The notes beneath the pieces are model-generated. The model made no database searches, was not told the DNA's origin, and was given only the letters and a program-made list of their open reading frames with translations. Source: Microbacterium sp. C7(2022) (GTDB lineage: Bacteria > Actinomycetota > Actinomycetes > Actinomycetales > Microbacteriaceae). From it: 64,000 bases of DNA. Shown here one piece after another: positions 26,744-36,359 of the stretch (position 1 is its first letter; every line of letters begins with the position of its first letter). The position numbers were made by a program, and so were the translations under genes. Location of the stretch: NCBI RefSeq assembly GCF_028823665.1, contig NZ_JAPEHV010000002.1, positions 62,001 through 126,000 on the forward strand, written 5' to 3'.

Positions 26744-27288
26744 CCGGTACCACCCCACCCTTCCAACAGGTTCAACGCCTCTCGTTTGTAGGGGAGTGAG
26801 CCCGCCTGCAGGATCGACCGCGCTTTGCGCGCAAGGTCAGGTTCGGCTCTGACGATACCGCGCGCGGCGGCGTGATACTCGGTGTCCTGCACGCGCAAGA
26901 GGTCACTCAGCGTCTTGGCGGGCGTCGTGACGAGGACGTCGGCGATCGTCATCAGATAGTCGTGGTCGACCACGAGATCTCGATAGATCAACATCCGGTC
27001 TGGCAAGCGCTGGCTCCGTCGTCCCACCGCCCGTTGCACGGTATGTCTGTGCGGGGGTACTGCCAGTAGTCCATGCACCCATGCCGCGCTGAGGTGGGTC
27101 ACGGCGAGGGTCGACGGGGCGAGAGGCCTCAACGATGCCGCGCGCAACCATGTGGTCTCGACGGTATCGGTCGGCGTGTACGCGTCGCCGAGTTCGATCA
27201 CATCGCCATCGAGCCGTGCCGCGCACAACTCCGCCAACGTGAGGCGATCGCCAGCGACGTACACGAATGGGGATGCCATACCTGGCAT
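26722..27288 (-). CDS. AbiEi-like protein (type IV antitoxin-like), orphan
   Basis: This 188-residue protein includes [77 protein letters not shown]. The order (helix before 'AAWVHGL', then a strand-rich stretch, then '[13 protein letters not shown]') resembles the AbiEi antitoxin family and its many solitary actinobacterial relatives. The usual N-terminal winged helix is short or missing, and no AbiEii nucleotidyltransferase toxin is adjacent. ATG 27279 is an alternative start with AGG nine bases upstream. Its last 22 bases overlap the end of rel on the other strand. Function is unknown. Confidence 0.45.
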   Translation of the reverse strand: MPGMASPFVYVAGDRLTLAELCAARLDGDVIELGDAYTPTDTVETTWLRAASLRPLAPSTLAVTHLSAAWVHGLLAVPPHRHTVQRAVGRRSQRLPDRMLIYRDLVVDHDYLMTIADVLVTTPAKTLSDLLRVQDTEYHAAARGIVRAEPDLARKARSILQAGSLPYKREALNLLEGWGGTGYDEVTR

Positions 27289-27302
27289 CCTGACGCATCA
27301 CA

Positions 27303-27322
27303 GAGTCCGGTGACGCGGACTC
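27303..27322 (-). terminator. Hairpin after the DUF349 gene
   Basis: GAGTCCG (27303-27309) and CGGACTC (27316-27322) form a seven-pair stem with a six-base loop, 40 bases past the DUF349 stop. There is no clear T-run, so it is a weak terminator candidate. Confidence 0.35.
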
Positions 27323-27361
27323 CGCAAGACTGTGGAAAACCGCGATGCCGCGTTCAGGCGA

Positions 27362-28636
27362 TCAGCCGCCCAGCACCTTCAGCCACGACTTGCGGGTCTC
27401 GAGCGCTTCCTTCGCCTGTGCGATAGCGCGCTTGTCGCCCGACTGCTCCGCAGCCGCGAGCTCGGCCTCGAGCTTGTCGATCGCGTCGGTGAGCTGGCGG
27501 GTCATGTCGTTCGCGCGCGCCTTGGTCTCGGGATTGTTGCTCTTCCAGTCGGCGTCCTCGCGAGCGCGCAGGGCTTGCTCGATCTTGCGCAGGTCATCAT
27601 CGAGACCCCGCTCCGCATCACGCGGGAACACGCGGCCGATGTCATCCCACTGTCGCTGGATACCGGTGAGCAGGCTGCGCGCCTTGGCAATATCACGCTC
27701 CGCGCTGACTGCCTTGGCGTCTTCGAGAAGAGCCCGCTTGGCGGCGATCTTCTCGACTGAGGCTTCTGCTTCGGCGGCTTCGCGCTCGATGCGGGCACCG
27801 TACAACGCATCCCCGGCGGCCTTGAACCGCGCCCACAGTGCGTCGTCGGCCTTCTTCCCGGCGCGACCCGCGCTCTTCCACTGATCGAGCAGCTCACGAT
27901 AGGCGGGGATACCGTCCTCGCCCTTCGGAGCGAGAGCCTCAGCGCGCTCGACCAAACGGGACTTCTGATCCCGCACGACCTTGTGAGCGCTGTCGAGTTC
28001 GGCGTAGAACTCTCGGCGATGCTTGTCAACGGTTGCTCGCGCGTCGCGGAATCTCTTCCACAGCTGCTGAGCGGTCGACTTGGGCAGGCGCGGACCGTTC
28101 TGTTGGTGGCTCTGCCATTGGTCGAAGAGCGCTGACATCTCGGCGGTGGCTTGCTTCCACTGCACGGACTTCGGATCACGCGCGGCAAGAGCTTCGGCCT
28201 GTGCCACCAGCAACTCCCGTTCCTTGACCGCTTCGTCCACTGCCGCGCGCGCGGCAACGGCCTCGGTCTCGGATTCGGCCGCGAGGGTCTCGGTGAGCGC
28301 ACTCACACGCTGTTCGAGTCCGGCCAGATCTCCCACCGCGGCAGCCTCGTGCAACTTGGCGCTCACGGTGCGTGCGGCGGCCCGCAGGTCGGATGCGGAG
28401 GCGCCACCACGCCGATGGCGCACCTCGAGCAGCGATACCTCGCTGGCGAGGTCGGCAAACTTGCGCTCGAAGTAGGCCAGCGCCTCGTCCGGCGAGCCAT
28501 CCGGGAACTGACCGACAACGCGCCAGGTGTCGCCTTCGCGAACTGAGACGGTGCCGTCCTCATCGACGCGCCCCCACTGCGGGGCCGCCTCGGACGGAGC
28601 GTTGTTTTCGGGAGTGGAATCTGCTGCGGCAGTCAC
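27362..28636 (-). CDS. DUF349 coiled-coil protein
   Basis: This 424-residue acidic, highly helical protein is built from repeated DUF349 units of about 70 residues. Each repeat has a Trp-rich signature (WKQATAEMSALFDQWQS, LWKRFRDARATVDKHRREFYAELD, YRELLDQWKSAGRAGKKADDALWARFKAAGDALYGAR, LLTGIQRQWDDIGRVFPRDAERGLDDDLRKIEQAL). The role of the family is poorly defined; it has been discussed in stress and RNA or ribosome contexts. GTG 28636 is chosen because GAGG lies eight bases upstream; the in-frame start at 28714 would lack homology-like sequence. No partner gene is obvious. Confidence 0.85.
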   Translation of the reverse strand: MTAAADSTPENNAPSEAAPQWGRVDEDGTVSVREGDTWRVVGQFPDGSPDEALAYFERKFADLASEVSLLEVRHRRGGASASDLRAAARTVSAKLHEAAAVGDLAGLEQRVSALTETLAAESETEAVAARAAVDEAVKERELLVAQAEALAARDPKSVQWKQATAEMSALFDQWQSHQQNGPRLPKSTAQQLWKRFRDARATVDKHRREFYAELDSAHKVVRDQKSRLVERAEALAPKGEDGIPAYRELLDQWKSAGRAGKKADDALWARFKAAGDALYGARIEREAAEAEASVEKIAAKRALLEDAKAVSAERDIAKARSLLTGIQRQWDDIGRVFPRDAERGLDDDLRKIEQALRAREDADWKSNNPETKARANDMTRQLTDAIDKLEAELAAAEQSGDKRAIAQAKEALETRKSWLKVLGG

Positions 28637-28731
28637 GTGATGCACCTCATCGCGGCGAACGCCGCCTGTGGGGGATGGACGGCTCCCAAGCCTAGTACGT
28701 GGGATGCCCGTCACTGAGGCATTTCGTTGAC

Positions 28732-29031
28732 TTACGGCGCCGGGGACTCGGTGGCCGTGGGTGCCGGCGTGCCCGTGAGGGTCGGCGACGGCGCGGGTGT
28801 GGACGACATAGACGGCGTGGGGGCTGGTTCGGGGGCTCCTGGTCCGAACGAGAAGTACACGCTCTGCGCGGCGAAGGCAGCGACGATGACGATCCCGCCG
28901 ACGACGCCGGCGAGCACGTTGTCGCGCGTGCGGCGCGTCCGCAACCCCGTCTGGAATGCCGCACGCGCCTGATACCGGCGCGCACGCTCACGCTGCTCAC
29001 GTGCGTCGCGATTCTTGCCACCAGCAGCCAC
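28732..29031 (-). CDS. Small single-helix membrane protein with Pro/Thr-rich tail
   Basis: This 99-residue protein has a basic N-terminal 38 residues (GGKNRDAREQRERARRYQARAAFQTGLRTRRTRDN), one membrane helix at about residues 39-60, and a low-complexity external tail of Pro, Ala, Thr and Ser. The layout suggests an inside-to-out type II topology anchored in the membrane with a wall-spanning tail. GTG 29031 has GAGGGAGT five bases upstream. It is transcribed away from rarA. No family is recognised. Confidence 0.75.
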   Translation of the reverse strand: MAAGGKNRDAREQRERARRYQARAAFQTGLRTRRTRDNVLAGVVGGIVIVAAFAAQSVYFSFGPGAPEPAPTPSMSSTPAPSPTLTGTPAPTATESPAP

Positions 29032-29121
29032 AGTTACTCCCTCGGGCCGACGTGGAGTGCGACCGCGACGATCTTATGGTCCGCATGCTCTCGGAGCCAA
29101 TCCGCTGTCCGTTCCGAGCAG

Positions 29122-29127
29122 TAGCCT
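29122..29127 (+). promoter_or_regulatory. -10 element for a leaderless rarA mRNA
   Basis: TAGCCT is followed by exactly six bases and then the GTG at 29134. Confidence 0.45.
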
Positions 29128-29133
29128 AATGAC

Positions 29134-30477
29134 GTGGCACATCCGACCGCCCTGTTCCAGGGACAAACTCCGCTCGCCGTGCGGATGCGTCCCACATCGT
29201 TGGATGAGGTCGCCGGCCAGTCGCACCTGCTGCGGGCTGGTTCACCACTGGTGACCCTTGCCAATCCCGATGCAGCGGCTCGCTCGGCGACATCTGTCAT
29301 CCTGTGGGGTCCTCCGGGGACGGGGAAGACGACGCTTGCTCAGGCGATCGCGCGCACGTCGGGGCGACGCTTCGTCGAATTGTCCGCGGTTACCGCGGGC
29401 GTGCGCGACGTCCGCGAGGTGATGCAGGAAGCGCTGACTCAGCGTGATCTTTACGAGCAGTCCACGATCCTCTTCCTGGATGAGATTCACCGTTTCACCA
29501 AGGCGCAACAGGACGCGCTTCTGCCGGGCGTGGAAAACGGTTGGGTCGTGCTGATCGCGGCGACGACGGAGAACCCATCGTTCTCGGTGATTTCGCCGCT
29601 ACTCTCGCGTTCGCTGCTTCTCACGTTGCGCCCCCTCACCGATGATGATGTTGCGATGCTCCTTGACCGCGCGGTGGCGGATCCGCGCGGGTTCGACGGC
29701 ACGGTCGAGCTTGATGCCGATGCGCGGGATGTTCTCGTGCGCCTTGCTTCGGGCGATGCGCGTCGTGCCCTCACATCGCTCGAAGCAGCTGCGATGCTCG
29801 CCGAACCGGCCGACGAGGACGCAGCATCCGACGGCGTCCCGCGCGTGACGGCCGAGCACGTCGCGTTGGCGGTCGATCGCGCGCTCCTGCGCTACGACCG
29901 GCAGGGCGATGAGCATTACGACGTCATCAGCGCGTTCATCAAGTCGATCCGCGGGTCCGACGTCGACGCCGCGATGCACTACCTCGCGCGCATGGTTGAA
30001 GCGGGGGAGGACCCGCGTTTCATCGCACGCCGCCTCGTCGTTTCGGCCGCAGAGGACATCGGGCTTGCGGATCCGCAGGCGCTCACGATTGCCGTCGCCG
30101 CTGCAGAGGCGGTGCAGTTCATCGGGATGCCGGAGGGGCGCATCCCACTCGCGGAAGCGACCGCGTATCTCGCGACGACGGCAAAATCCAATGCCGCGTA
30201 CCTTGCCATTGATCAAGCCATCGCAGATGTGCGGGCTGGGGGGTTCGGACGCGTTCCTCCGCCATTGCGCGACGCGCACTATCCCGGGGCGAAGCGCCTC
30301 GGTCATGGCAAGGGGTACCGGTACCCTCACGACACGGAGATCGGCGTCGTCGCTCAGCAGTATCTGCCGGATGAACTTCGCGGCCGCCGCTACTACGAAC
30401 CCACCTCTCACGGTCACGAGCGGGATGTGGCCGCACGACTTGAGAAAATCCGCCGCATCCTGGGCGACACGCGCTGA
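29134..30477 (+). CDS. rarA: Replication-associated recombination protein A (AAA+ ATPase)
   Basis: This 447-residue AAA+ ATPase of the RarA/MgsA/WRNIP1 family acts at stalled replication forks. Seen: RPTSLDEVAGQSHLL, Walker A WGPPGTGKTTLAQAIA, Walker B LFLDEIHRFTKAQQD, sensor 1 AATTENPSFSV and the family C-terminus with AEDIGLADPQAL, ATTAKSNAAYLAID and GKGYRYPHD. The start GTG directly follows a promoter at leaderless spacing in the 102-base divergent gap. Length is typical. Confidence 0.95.
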   Translation: MAHPTALFQGQTPLAVRMRPTSLDEVAGQSHLLRAGSPLVTLANPDAAARSATSVILWGPPGTGKTTLAQAIARTSGRRFVELSAVTAGVRDVREVMQEALTQRDLYEQSTILFLDEIHRFTKAQQDALLPGVENGWVVLIAATTENPSFSVISPLLSRSLLLTLRPLTDDDVAMLLDRAVADPRGFDGTVELDADARDVLVRLASGDARRALTSLEAAAMLAEPADEDAASDGVPRVTAEHVALAVDRALLRYDRQGDEHYDVISAFIKSIRGSDVDAAMHYLARMVEAGEDPRFIARRLVVSAAEDIGLADPQALTIAVAAAEAVQFIGMPEGRIPLAEATAYLATTAKSNAAYLAIDQAIADVRAGGFGRVPPPLRDAHYPGAKRLGHGKGYRYPHDTEIGVVAQQYLPDELRGRRYYEPTSHGHERDVAARLEKIRRILGDTR

Positions 30478-30665
30478 CGGCGGGCACGCGAACCTGCACG
30501 CGGATCATCTCTGATAAGCTTGATCGGCTCGAAACTCAGTTTTCAGGCATCCCCACCCCCCTTTACCCCCACCGGTTCGCCCCGACGTGCGCGCCGACTG
30601 GCAGGGGCGGGCGATACGTCCGTGAGCCGCGAAAGACGCGGCCACGTCATCGGAAGGACATCTTC

Positions 30666-31295
30666 GTGACCACGAAGTCCCAGGACCGCCGCAAGGTCCG
30701 TCTCTCGCGCGCGCTCGGCGTCGCGCTCACCCCGAAGGCCGCCCGCTACCTCGAGAAGCGTCCCTACGCTCCGGGCGAGCACGGCCGCACCAAGCGCAAG
30801 CAGGACAGCGACTACGCCGTTCGTCTCCGCGAGAAGCAGCGTCTGCGCGAGCAGTACGGCATCCGCGAGAAGCAGATGCGCAACACGTTCAACGAGGCCC
30901 GCCGCAAGGACGGCCTGACCGGTGAGAACCTGGTCGAGCTGCTCGAGATGCGTCTGGACGCGCTCGTTCTGCGCTCGGGCTTCGCCCGCACCACGGCACA
31001 GGCGCGCCAGCTCGTCGTGCACCGTCACATCCTGGTTGACGGCCAGACGGTCGACCGCCCGTCGTTCCGCGTCAAGCCGGGTCAGCTCATCCACGTCAAG
31101 GCGAAGAGCGAAGGCACCGAGCCGTTCCAGGTCGCTGCCGCCGGTGGCCACGCTGAGGTTCTGCCTCCCGTTCCCGGCTACCTGTCGGTTGAGCTCGACA
31201 AGCTGCAGGCACGCCTCGAGCGTCGCCCGAAGCGTGCCGAGGTGCCTGTCGTTTGCGACGTGCAGCTCGTCGTCGAGTACTACGCCGCACGCTGA
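30666..31295 (+). CDS. rpsD: 30S ribosomal protein S4
   Basis: This 209-residue primary rRNA-binding protein nucleates 30S assembly. It lacks the N-terminal four-Cys zinc site (no Cys in the first 100 residues), so it is the zinc-free form. The S4 RNA-binding domain is at LEMRLDALVLRSGFARTTAQARQLVVHRHILVDGQTVDRPSFRVKPGQ. GTG 30666 follows GGAAGGACATCTTC. The 188-base leader before it is long and contains no ORF; in many bacteria S4 represses its own mRNA there, but I could not draw a defined structure. A strong terminator follows. Confidence 0.97.
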   Translation: MTTKSQDRRKVRLSRALGVALTPKAARYLEKRPYAPGEHGRTKRKQDSDYAVRLREKQRLREQYGIREKQMRNTFNEARRKDGLTGENLVELLEMRLDALVLRSGFARTTAQARQLVVHRHILVDGQTVDRPSFRVKPGQLIHVKAKSEGTEPFQVAAAGGHAEVLPPVPGYLSVELDKLQARLERRPKRAEVPVVCDVQLVVEYYAAR

Positions 31296-31315
31296 GGCAG
31301 GCATACGCGTTACGC

Positions 31316-31353
31316 ACGAAGGGCGCCGGGGAATCCCGGCGCCCTTCGTCGTT
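31316..31353 (+). terminator. Strong terminator after rpsD
   Basis: ACGAAGGGCGCCGGG (31316-31330) and CCCGGCGCCCTTCGT (31335-31349) form a perfect 15-pair stem with a GAAT loop, then CGTTT. Confidence 0.88.
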
Positions 31354-31405
31354 TCCGCCTACGATGGAGATCGGCCGCGCCCGGCGGCCGCGAGGAAGTG
31401 GTGAG

Positions 31406-31690
31406 ATGAAGAAACTGCTGTGGTTCCTGACCGGCGTCGCCGGAGGATTCGTCGTCGCGCACCTGGTGAACAAGGATCCGCGCGGACACGAGCTCCTCGC
31501 CGAGGTGGATGCGCGCATCAGCGAATTCACGGACCGAATGGGCGATGCGTACCGCGAGCAGGAGGCACGTTTCACCGGCTTGGTCGACGATGTCAAGGAT
31601 GCAGCGGCGGGAGCCGCCGAGGCCGCCATCGCTGCGGCATCCGAAGCTGTCGATTCCGTCGCGACCGCCGCTGACAAAATCACTGACTGA
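31406..31690 (+). CDS. YtxH-like small membrane-associated protein
   Basis: This 94-residue protein starts MKKLLWFLTGVAGGFVVAHLVN, a short hydrophobic helix. A long Ala/Asp/Glu-rich amphipathic region follows (KDAAAGAAEAAIAAASEAVDSVATAADKI) that is likely helical. This layout resembles YtxH-type stress-linked envelope proteins. ATG 31406 has GAGGAAGTGGTGAG upstream. It lies between rpsD and alaS, 67 bases before the alaS start, and is probably co-transcribed with alaS. Confidence 0.75.
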   Translation: MKKLLWFLTGVAGGFVVAHLVNKDPRGHELLAEVDARISEFTDRMGDAYREQEARFTGLVDDVKDAAAGAAEAAIAAASEAVDSVATAADKITD

Positions 31691-31757
31691 CCCCGCCTGA
31701 TATCTCGCAGCCGTCCCCCGGCCCCGGGGAGCGGCTCGCACCGTGTTTGAGGACCCG

Positions 31758-34415
31758 ATGAAGACCGCCGAAATCGCCCAGCGCTACCTGAACTACTTCG
31801 AACAGAACGGGCACACGATCGTGCCCAGCGCTTCCCTGGTCAGCGATGACCCGACCCTTTTGTTCACCGTCGCCGGCATGGTGCCGTTCATCCCGTATCT
31901 CAGCGGTAACGTACCCGCTCCGTACCCGAGTGCTGCGGATGTTCAGAAGTGCATCCGCACGAATGACATCGAAGAGGTCGGGAAGACCCCGCGGCACGGC
32001 ACGTTCTTCCAAATGCTCGGCAACTGGTCGTTCGGTGATTACTTCAAAGAGGGCGCCATCACTTATGCGTGGGATCTCCTCACGGGTAGCGAGGACGACG
32101 GCAAGCTCGGCTTCGATCCCCAGGACCTCTGGGTCACCGTCTATGAAGACGACGACGAGGCATTCGGACTCTGGCAGAAGATTGCGGGCCTGCCCGAGGA
32201 GCGCATCCAGCGTCTGGGCAAGGACACGAACTACTGGAGCACCGGCGTTCCCGGCCCTGCCGGCCCGTGCTCGGAGATCTTCTTCGACCGTGGGCCGGCC
32301 TACGGTATCGATGGCGGCCCGGCCACAGATGATGATCGCTACGTCGAGATCTGGAACCTCGTCTTCATGCAGTACGCGATCGACAACGTGCGTTCCAAGA
32401 TCGACTTCGACATCATGGGCGAGCTGCCCAACAAGAACATCGACACGGGCATGGGCCTCGAGCGCGTGGCGTTCATCAAACAGGGCGTCGACAACATGTA
32501 CGAAACGGACCAAGTCCGTCCTGTTCTCGACCGCGCGGTAGAACTCTCCGGGAAGACCTACGGCGCCGACCACAACGACGACGTTCTCTTCCGCATCGTG
32601 GCCGACCACGTGCGCTCGTCGCTGATGTTGCTCTCCGACGGCGTCACGCCTTCTAACGAGGGTCGCGGCTATATTTTGCGCCGCTTGATGCGGCGTGCGA
32701 TCCGCTCCATGCGACTTCTGGGTGTGGAAGGCGCAACTTTCCCTGCGCTCTTCACCGCGTCGCGCGATGCCATGCGTGAGGCCTATCCCATCGTGGCCGA
32801 TGACTACGAACGCCTCTCGGCATATGCGTACGCCGAGGAGGAGACCTTCCTGCGCACGCTTGCGGCGGGTTCGGCGATCCTCGACGACGCGCTGACTGCA
32901 GCCAAGAACGAGGGAAGTTCAACGCTCGCCGGCGGGGAAGCGTTCCTCCTGCATGACACTTACGGCTTCCCCATCGACCTCACCCTCGAGATCGCCGAAG
33001 AGGCAGGACTGAGCGTCGACCGCGCCGCTTTCGACACGCTCATGCAGGAGCAGCGGGCGCGCGCCAAGGCCGATGCGAAGTCGCGCAAGCGCGCGCTGGC
33101 GGATTTGAGCGTCTATCGCGACCTGCGCGCGCAGGGCGAAACGGTGTTCACCGGCTACTCGGACCTCGAAACCGAGTCGCGCGTGCTCGGGTTGCTCGTG
33201 GACGGGCACCCCGCCCAGCGTGCGACACAGGGTCAGATTGCCGAGGTCATCCTCGCCGAGACCGCGCTGTACGCAGAGTCCGGCGGACAGGTTGCCGACA
33301 AGGGTGTCATCGTCGGCCCAGGGTACGAACTCGAAGTGCTCGACGTGCAGAAGCCGGTCCCCGGGCTCATCAGTCACACCGTAGAGGTGACCGCCGGCGA
33401 GGTGGGCGTCGGTCAGCCGGCGACGACGGTGGTGGATGCCGTAAACCGCCGCGCCGCGCAACAGGCGCACTCCGCGACGCACCTCGTACACGCTGCGCTG
33501 CGAGACACGCTCGGCTCCTCTGCGACCCAGGCAGGCTCACTCAACCGGGCGGGCTACATGCGGTTCGACTTCTCTTGGAGCCAGGCGCTGTCTGACGCAA
33601 CCAAGAGCGAGATCGAGGAGATCGCCAACAACGCCGTGCGCGACAACTTGCAAGTGACGACGCGCGTGCTTCCGCTGGAGGAGGCCAAGTCCCTCGGCGC
33701 AATGGCGCTGTTCGGCGAAAAGTACGGCGACACGGTGCGCATGGTCGACATCGGCGGCCCGTGGTCGCGCGAGCTGTGCGCGGGAACGCACGTCTCCACG
33801 AGCGCCGAAGTGGGACTCATCAATCTCGTGGGGGAGTCATCGGTCGGCGCCTCCAACCGACGAGTCGAAGCGCTCGTCGGTGTGGACGCGTTCCGTTCGC
33901 TTGCGGCCGAGAGGGCGCTCGTTTCGCAGCTGACGACGACGCTCAAAACGCCACGCGATCAGCTCCCCGCGCGCATTGCCGAACTCACGGCAAACCTCAA
34001 GGCGGCCGAGAAGAAAATCGCAGCGTTCGAGTCGAAGGCGCTGGGCGACAAAGTACCGGCGCTGGTCGCATCGGCCGCAGCCGCAGGGGCGTACACCGTG
34101 GTTGCCGACACGCTCGGTGAAGTGGCCTCGGCCGACGACGTGCGCACCGTCGCGCTTCAGGTGCGGGAGCGGCTCAACGACCGTGCAGCAGTTGTGGTTC
34201 TCAGCGCGATCGTGGGAGAGCGCCCCGTGGTGATCGTCGCCACGACCGAAAGCGCTCGCAGCGCTGGGGCACGTGCGGGTGCGCTCGTCAAGGTGGCATC
34301 GGGTGTTCTGGGCGGTGGCGGCGGCGGTCGCGACGATGTTGCTCAGGGTGGTGGGACGGATGCTTCCGCCCTGCCGGCCGCGCTTGATGCCGTGAAAGCG
34401 GCCCTCGAAGCGTGA
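31758..34415 (+). CDS. alaS: Alanyl-tRNA synthetase
   Basis: This 885-residue class II synthetase charges tRNA-Ala and clears mischarged Ser/Gly. Order: catalytic core (MKTAEIAQRYLNYFEQNGHTIVPSASLV, then NDIEEVGKTPRHGTFFQMLGNWSFGDYFK), the tRNA-binding region, the editing domain zinc motif HSATHLVH and ELCAGTHV, and a C-terminal oligomerisation region ending in a Gly-rich run GGGGGGRDDVAQGGG. I chose ATG 31758 over GTG 31743 because GAGGA lies five bases upstream. It overlaps ruvX by four bases. Confidence 0.98.
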   Translation: MKTAEIAQRYLNYFEQNGHTIVPSASLVSDDPTLLFTVAGMVPFIPYLSGNVPAPYPSAADVQKCIRTNDIEEVGKTPRHGTFFQMLGNWSFGDYFKEGAITYAWDLLTGSEDDGKLGFDPQDLWVTVYEDDDEAFGLWQKIAGLPEERIQRLGKDTNYWSTGVPGPAGPCSEIFFDRGPAYGIDGGPATDDDRYVEIWNLVFMQYAIDNVRSKIDFDIMGELPNKNIDTGMGLERVAFIKQGVDNMYETDQVRPVLDRAVELSGKTYGADHNDDVLFRIVADHVRSSLMLLSDGVTPSNEGRGYILRRLMRRAIRSMRLLGVEGATFPALFTASRDAMREAYPIVADDYERLSAYAYAEEETFLRTLAAGSAILDDALTAAKNEGSSTLAGGEAFLLHDTYGFPIDLTLEIAEEAGLSVDRAAFDTLMQEQRARAKADAKSRKRALADLSVYRDLRAQGETVFTGYSDLETESRVLGLLVDGHPAQRATQGQIAEVILAETALYAESGGQVADKGVIVGPGYELEVLDVQKPVPGLISHTVEVTAGEVGVGQPATTVVDAVNRRAAQQAHSATHLVHAALRDTLGSSATQAGSLNRAGYMRFDFSWSQALSDATKSEIEEIANNAVRDNLQVTTRVLPLEEAKSLGAMALFGEKYGDTVRMVDIGGPWSRELCAGTHVSTSAEVGLINLVGESSVGASNRRVEALVGVDAFRSLAAERALVSQLTTTLKTPRDQLPARIAELTANLKAAEKKIAAFESKALGDKVPALVASAAAAGAYTVVADTLGEVASADDVRTVALQVRERLNDRAAVVVLSAIVGERPVVIVATTESARSAGARAGALVKVASGVLGGGGGGRDDVAQGGGTDASALPAALDAVKAALEA

Positions 34416-34879
34416 GCGAGTTTCGTCGCGGAGTTCGCATCGGCGTCGATGTCGGTCGAGCACGCGTCGGCGTCGCACGATGCGATCCCGACGGCCTTCT
34501 CGCCACCCCCGTGGAAACCGTTCCTCGTGACGACCAGGCGATTGCGCGTGTGATCTCGCTAGCCCAGGAGCACGCCGCAACGGAGATATTGGTCGGGTTG
34601 CCCCTCAACATGCGGGGTGAAGACACACCGTCGACCACCGATGCGCGTGAATTCGCCGCAGGTGTGGCCGCGGCATCCGACCTCCCCGTAAGACTGGTCG
34701 ACGAGCGTCTGAGCACGGTGAGCGCGCACGCGGCCCTGCGGAGTTCGGGCAGATCTCAGAGATCGTCTCGTAACATTGTGGATCAGGTCGCGGCGGTGGT
34801 CCTGTTGCAACAGGCTCTCGATGTGGAGAAGAGCACCGGCCGACCACCTGGAACCCCCCTTTCTCAGGAGCCCGCCTGA
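34412..34879 (+). CDS. ruvX: Holliday junction resolvase-like RuvX/YqgF
   Basis: This 155-residue RNase H-fold nuclease is implicated in rRNA processing and recombination. Seen: VRIGVDVGRARVGVARCDPDGLLATPVETV with the first Asp, EILVGLPLNMRGED, VRLVDERLSTVSAHAALR and the final acidic IVDQVAAVVLLQ. GTG 34412 overlaps the alaS stop, and mltG starts one base after its stop. The alaS-ruvX-mltG-aro order is conserved in Gram-positive bacteria. Confidence 0.93.
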   Translation: MSEFRRGVRIGVDVGRARVGVARCDPDGLLATPVETVPRDDQAIARVISLAQEHAATEILVGLPLNMRGEDTPSTTDAREFAAGVAAASDLPVRLVDERLSTVSAHAALRSSGRSQRSSRNIVDQVAAVVLLQQALDVEKSTGRPPGTPLSQEPA

Positions 34880-34880
34880 C

Positions 34881-36359
34881 ATGACCGACGATCCAACGAA
34901 CGATGCGTCTATGCCCGCAAGGCCCTCAGACGCACCCATGTCGCGTCGTGAGGCACGTGCGGCCGCGCAGGGCGCCAGCGCCGCGCCGACGGACAGCGTG
35001 ACGTCGTCCGCACCGGAGGCCCGACAAGTCTCGGCGGCGTCGTCCGCCGATCGTGCGCAGCCGGAGACTCAACCGTTCTCGGTTGAGGACCAGTGGCTGT
35101 TCGCCGGAGCATCCGGGGCCACCGCCGCGTCTTACCGTCGCGGGGGAACGGCACACGTCTCCGAAACCGTCGCACCCGGAGGGGCGCGCACCGCGACACC
35201 CACGCTTGAAGACCTCTTCAGCGGGGAGACCACCACCGACGCGCTCGGCGCCCCGCCGCCGCCCACGGACAAGCGAAAGCGCCGCATCGGCGGGTGGATC
35301 GCGCTCGGGGTCGTGCTGGTGATCTTCGGGGGCATCGCTGCAGGCGGACTCTGGGTCTGGAATACCTACGAAGACCAGATCCGTGAAGTCATGGGGTGGG
35401 AAGAGCCCAACGACTACGAAGATGGTCTCGCGACGGGTGAAGCATTCGTGACCGTGGACGCAGGCGACACCGGATCACCCATTTCGCAGAAGCTGTACGA
35501 AGCCGGTGTCACGATGACCCCGGAGGCGTTCTACGACTACCTGATCGATAACGCCCTTAACCCGAACTTCCAGCCCGGCGTGTACCGGATGCAGCAGCAG
35601 ATGAGCTCGGCTGCCGCCCTCGCGGCGATCGAAGACCCGGCGAACAAAATGGAGAACTCTGCGCAACTGCGTGAGGGACTCACGGTCGACCAGTCGCTGC
35701 CCATCCTGGCCGAAGGGATCGGGATCGAGCTGGCTGACTTCGAAGCTGCAGTATCGGACCCCTCGGCCTACGGCGTCGATGCAGACTCTCTCGAGGGCTG
35801 GCTGTTTCCCGCGACCTACACGTTCGACCCCGGGGTGACAGCCGAGCAGGTGATCGGCACTCTCGTGAATCGCACCGTGCAGTCGCTCGACGCGGCTGGC
35901 GTCCCTGAGGACCGCCGCCAGGAAATCCTGACCATCGCGTCGATCATCGAGCGCGAAGCGCGCTACGAAGAAGACATGCAGAAGGTCTCCACAGTTATCC
36001 AGAACCGGCTAAAGCCTGACAACCAGGAAACCTTCGGGCTGCTGCAGATGGATTCCACGGCGCAATACGGCTATGGCGAGATGCACGACGGAACGGTGAG
36101 CTCGTCGCAGGAGGCCCTCGAAGATGACAACCCGTGGAACACGTACGTGCACACCGGACTGCCGGTCGGACCCATCGCCAATCCCGGTGATGTCGCGATC
36201 GATTCGGCCATGCACCCGGCCGACGGGGACTGGATGTACTTCGTGACGGTCAACCTCGACACCGGTGAGACGGTGTTCACCACGAACCTCGCCGACCACA
36301 ACCGGGCAGTGTCGCAGTGGCAGTCGTGGTGCGCAGACAACCCGGACAGCGGGTGCTGA
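34881..36359 (+). CDS. mltG: Endolytic transglycosylase MltG
   Basis: This 492-residue membrane enzyme cuts glycan strands near the synthesis site. The first 130 residues are a cytosolic Ala/Ser/Pro-rich region, then a helix (GGWIALGVVLVIFGGIAAGGLWVW) at about 136-160, then the YceG domain. Motifs: SLEGWLFPATYTFDPG, ILTIASIIEREARYEEDMQKVSTVIQNRL with the catalytic Glu, LQMDSTAQYGYG, and NTYVHTGLPVGPIANPG. The long disordered cytosolic region is usual for actinobacteria and absent in E. coli. Confidence 0.95.
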   Translation: MTDDPTNDASMPARPSDAPMSRREARAAAQGASAAPTDSVTSSAPEARQVSAASSADRAQPETQPFSVEDQWLFAGASGATAASYRRGGTAHVSETVAPGGARTATPTLEDLFSGETTTDALGAPPPPTDKRKRRIGGWIALGVVLVIFGGIAAGGLWVWNTYEDQIREVMGWEEPNDYEDGLATGEAFVTVDAGDTGSPISQKLYEAGVTMTPEAFYDYLIDNALNPNFQPGVYRMQQQMSSAAALAAIEDPANKMENSAQLREGLTVDQSLPILAEGIGIELADFEAAVSDPSAYGVDADSLEGWLFPATYTFDPGVTAEQVIGTLVNRTVQSLDAAGVPEDRRQEILTIASIIEREARYEEDMQKVSTVIQNRLKPDNQETFGLLQMDSTAQYGYGEMHDGTVSSSQEALEDDNPWNTYVHTGLPVGPIANPGDVAIDSAMHPADGDWMYFVTVNLDTGETVFTTNLADHNRAVSQWQSWCADNPDSGC

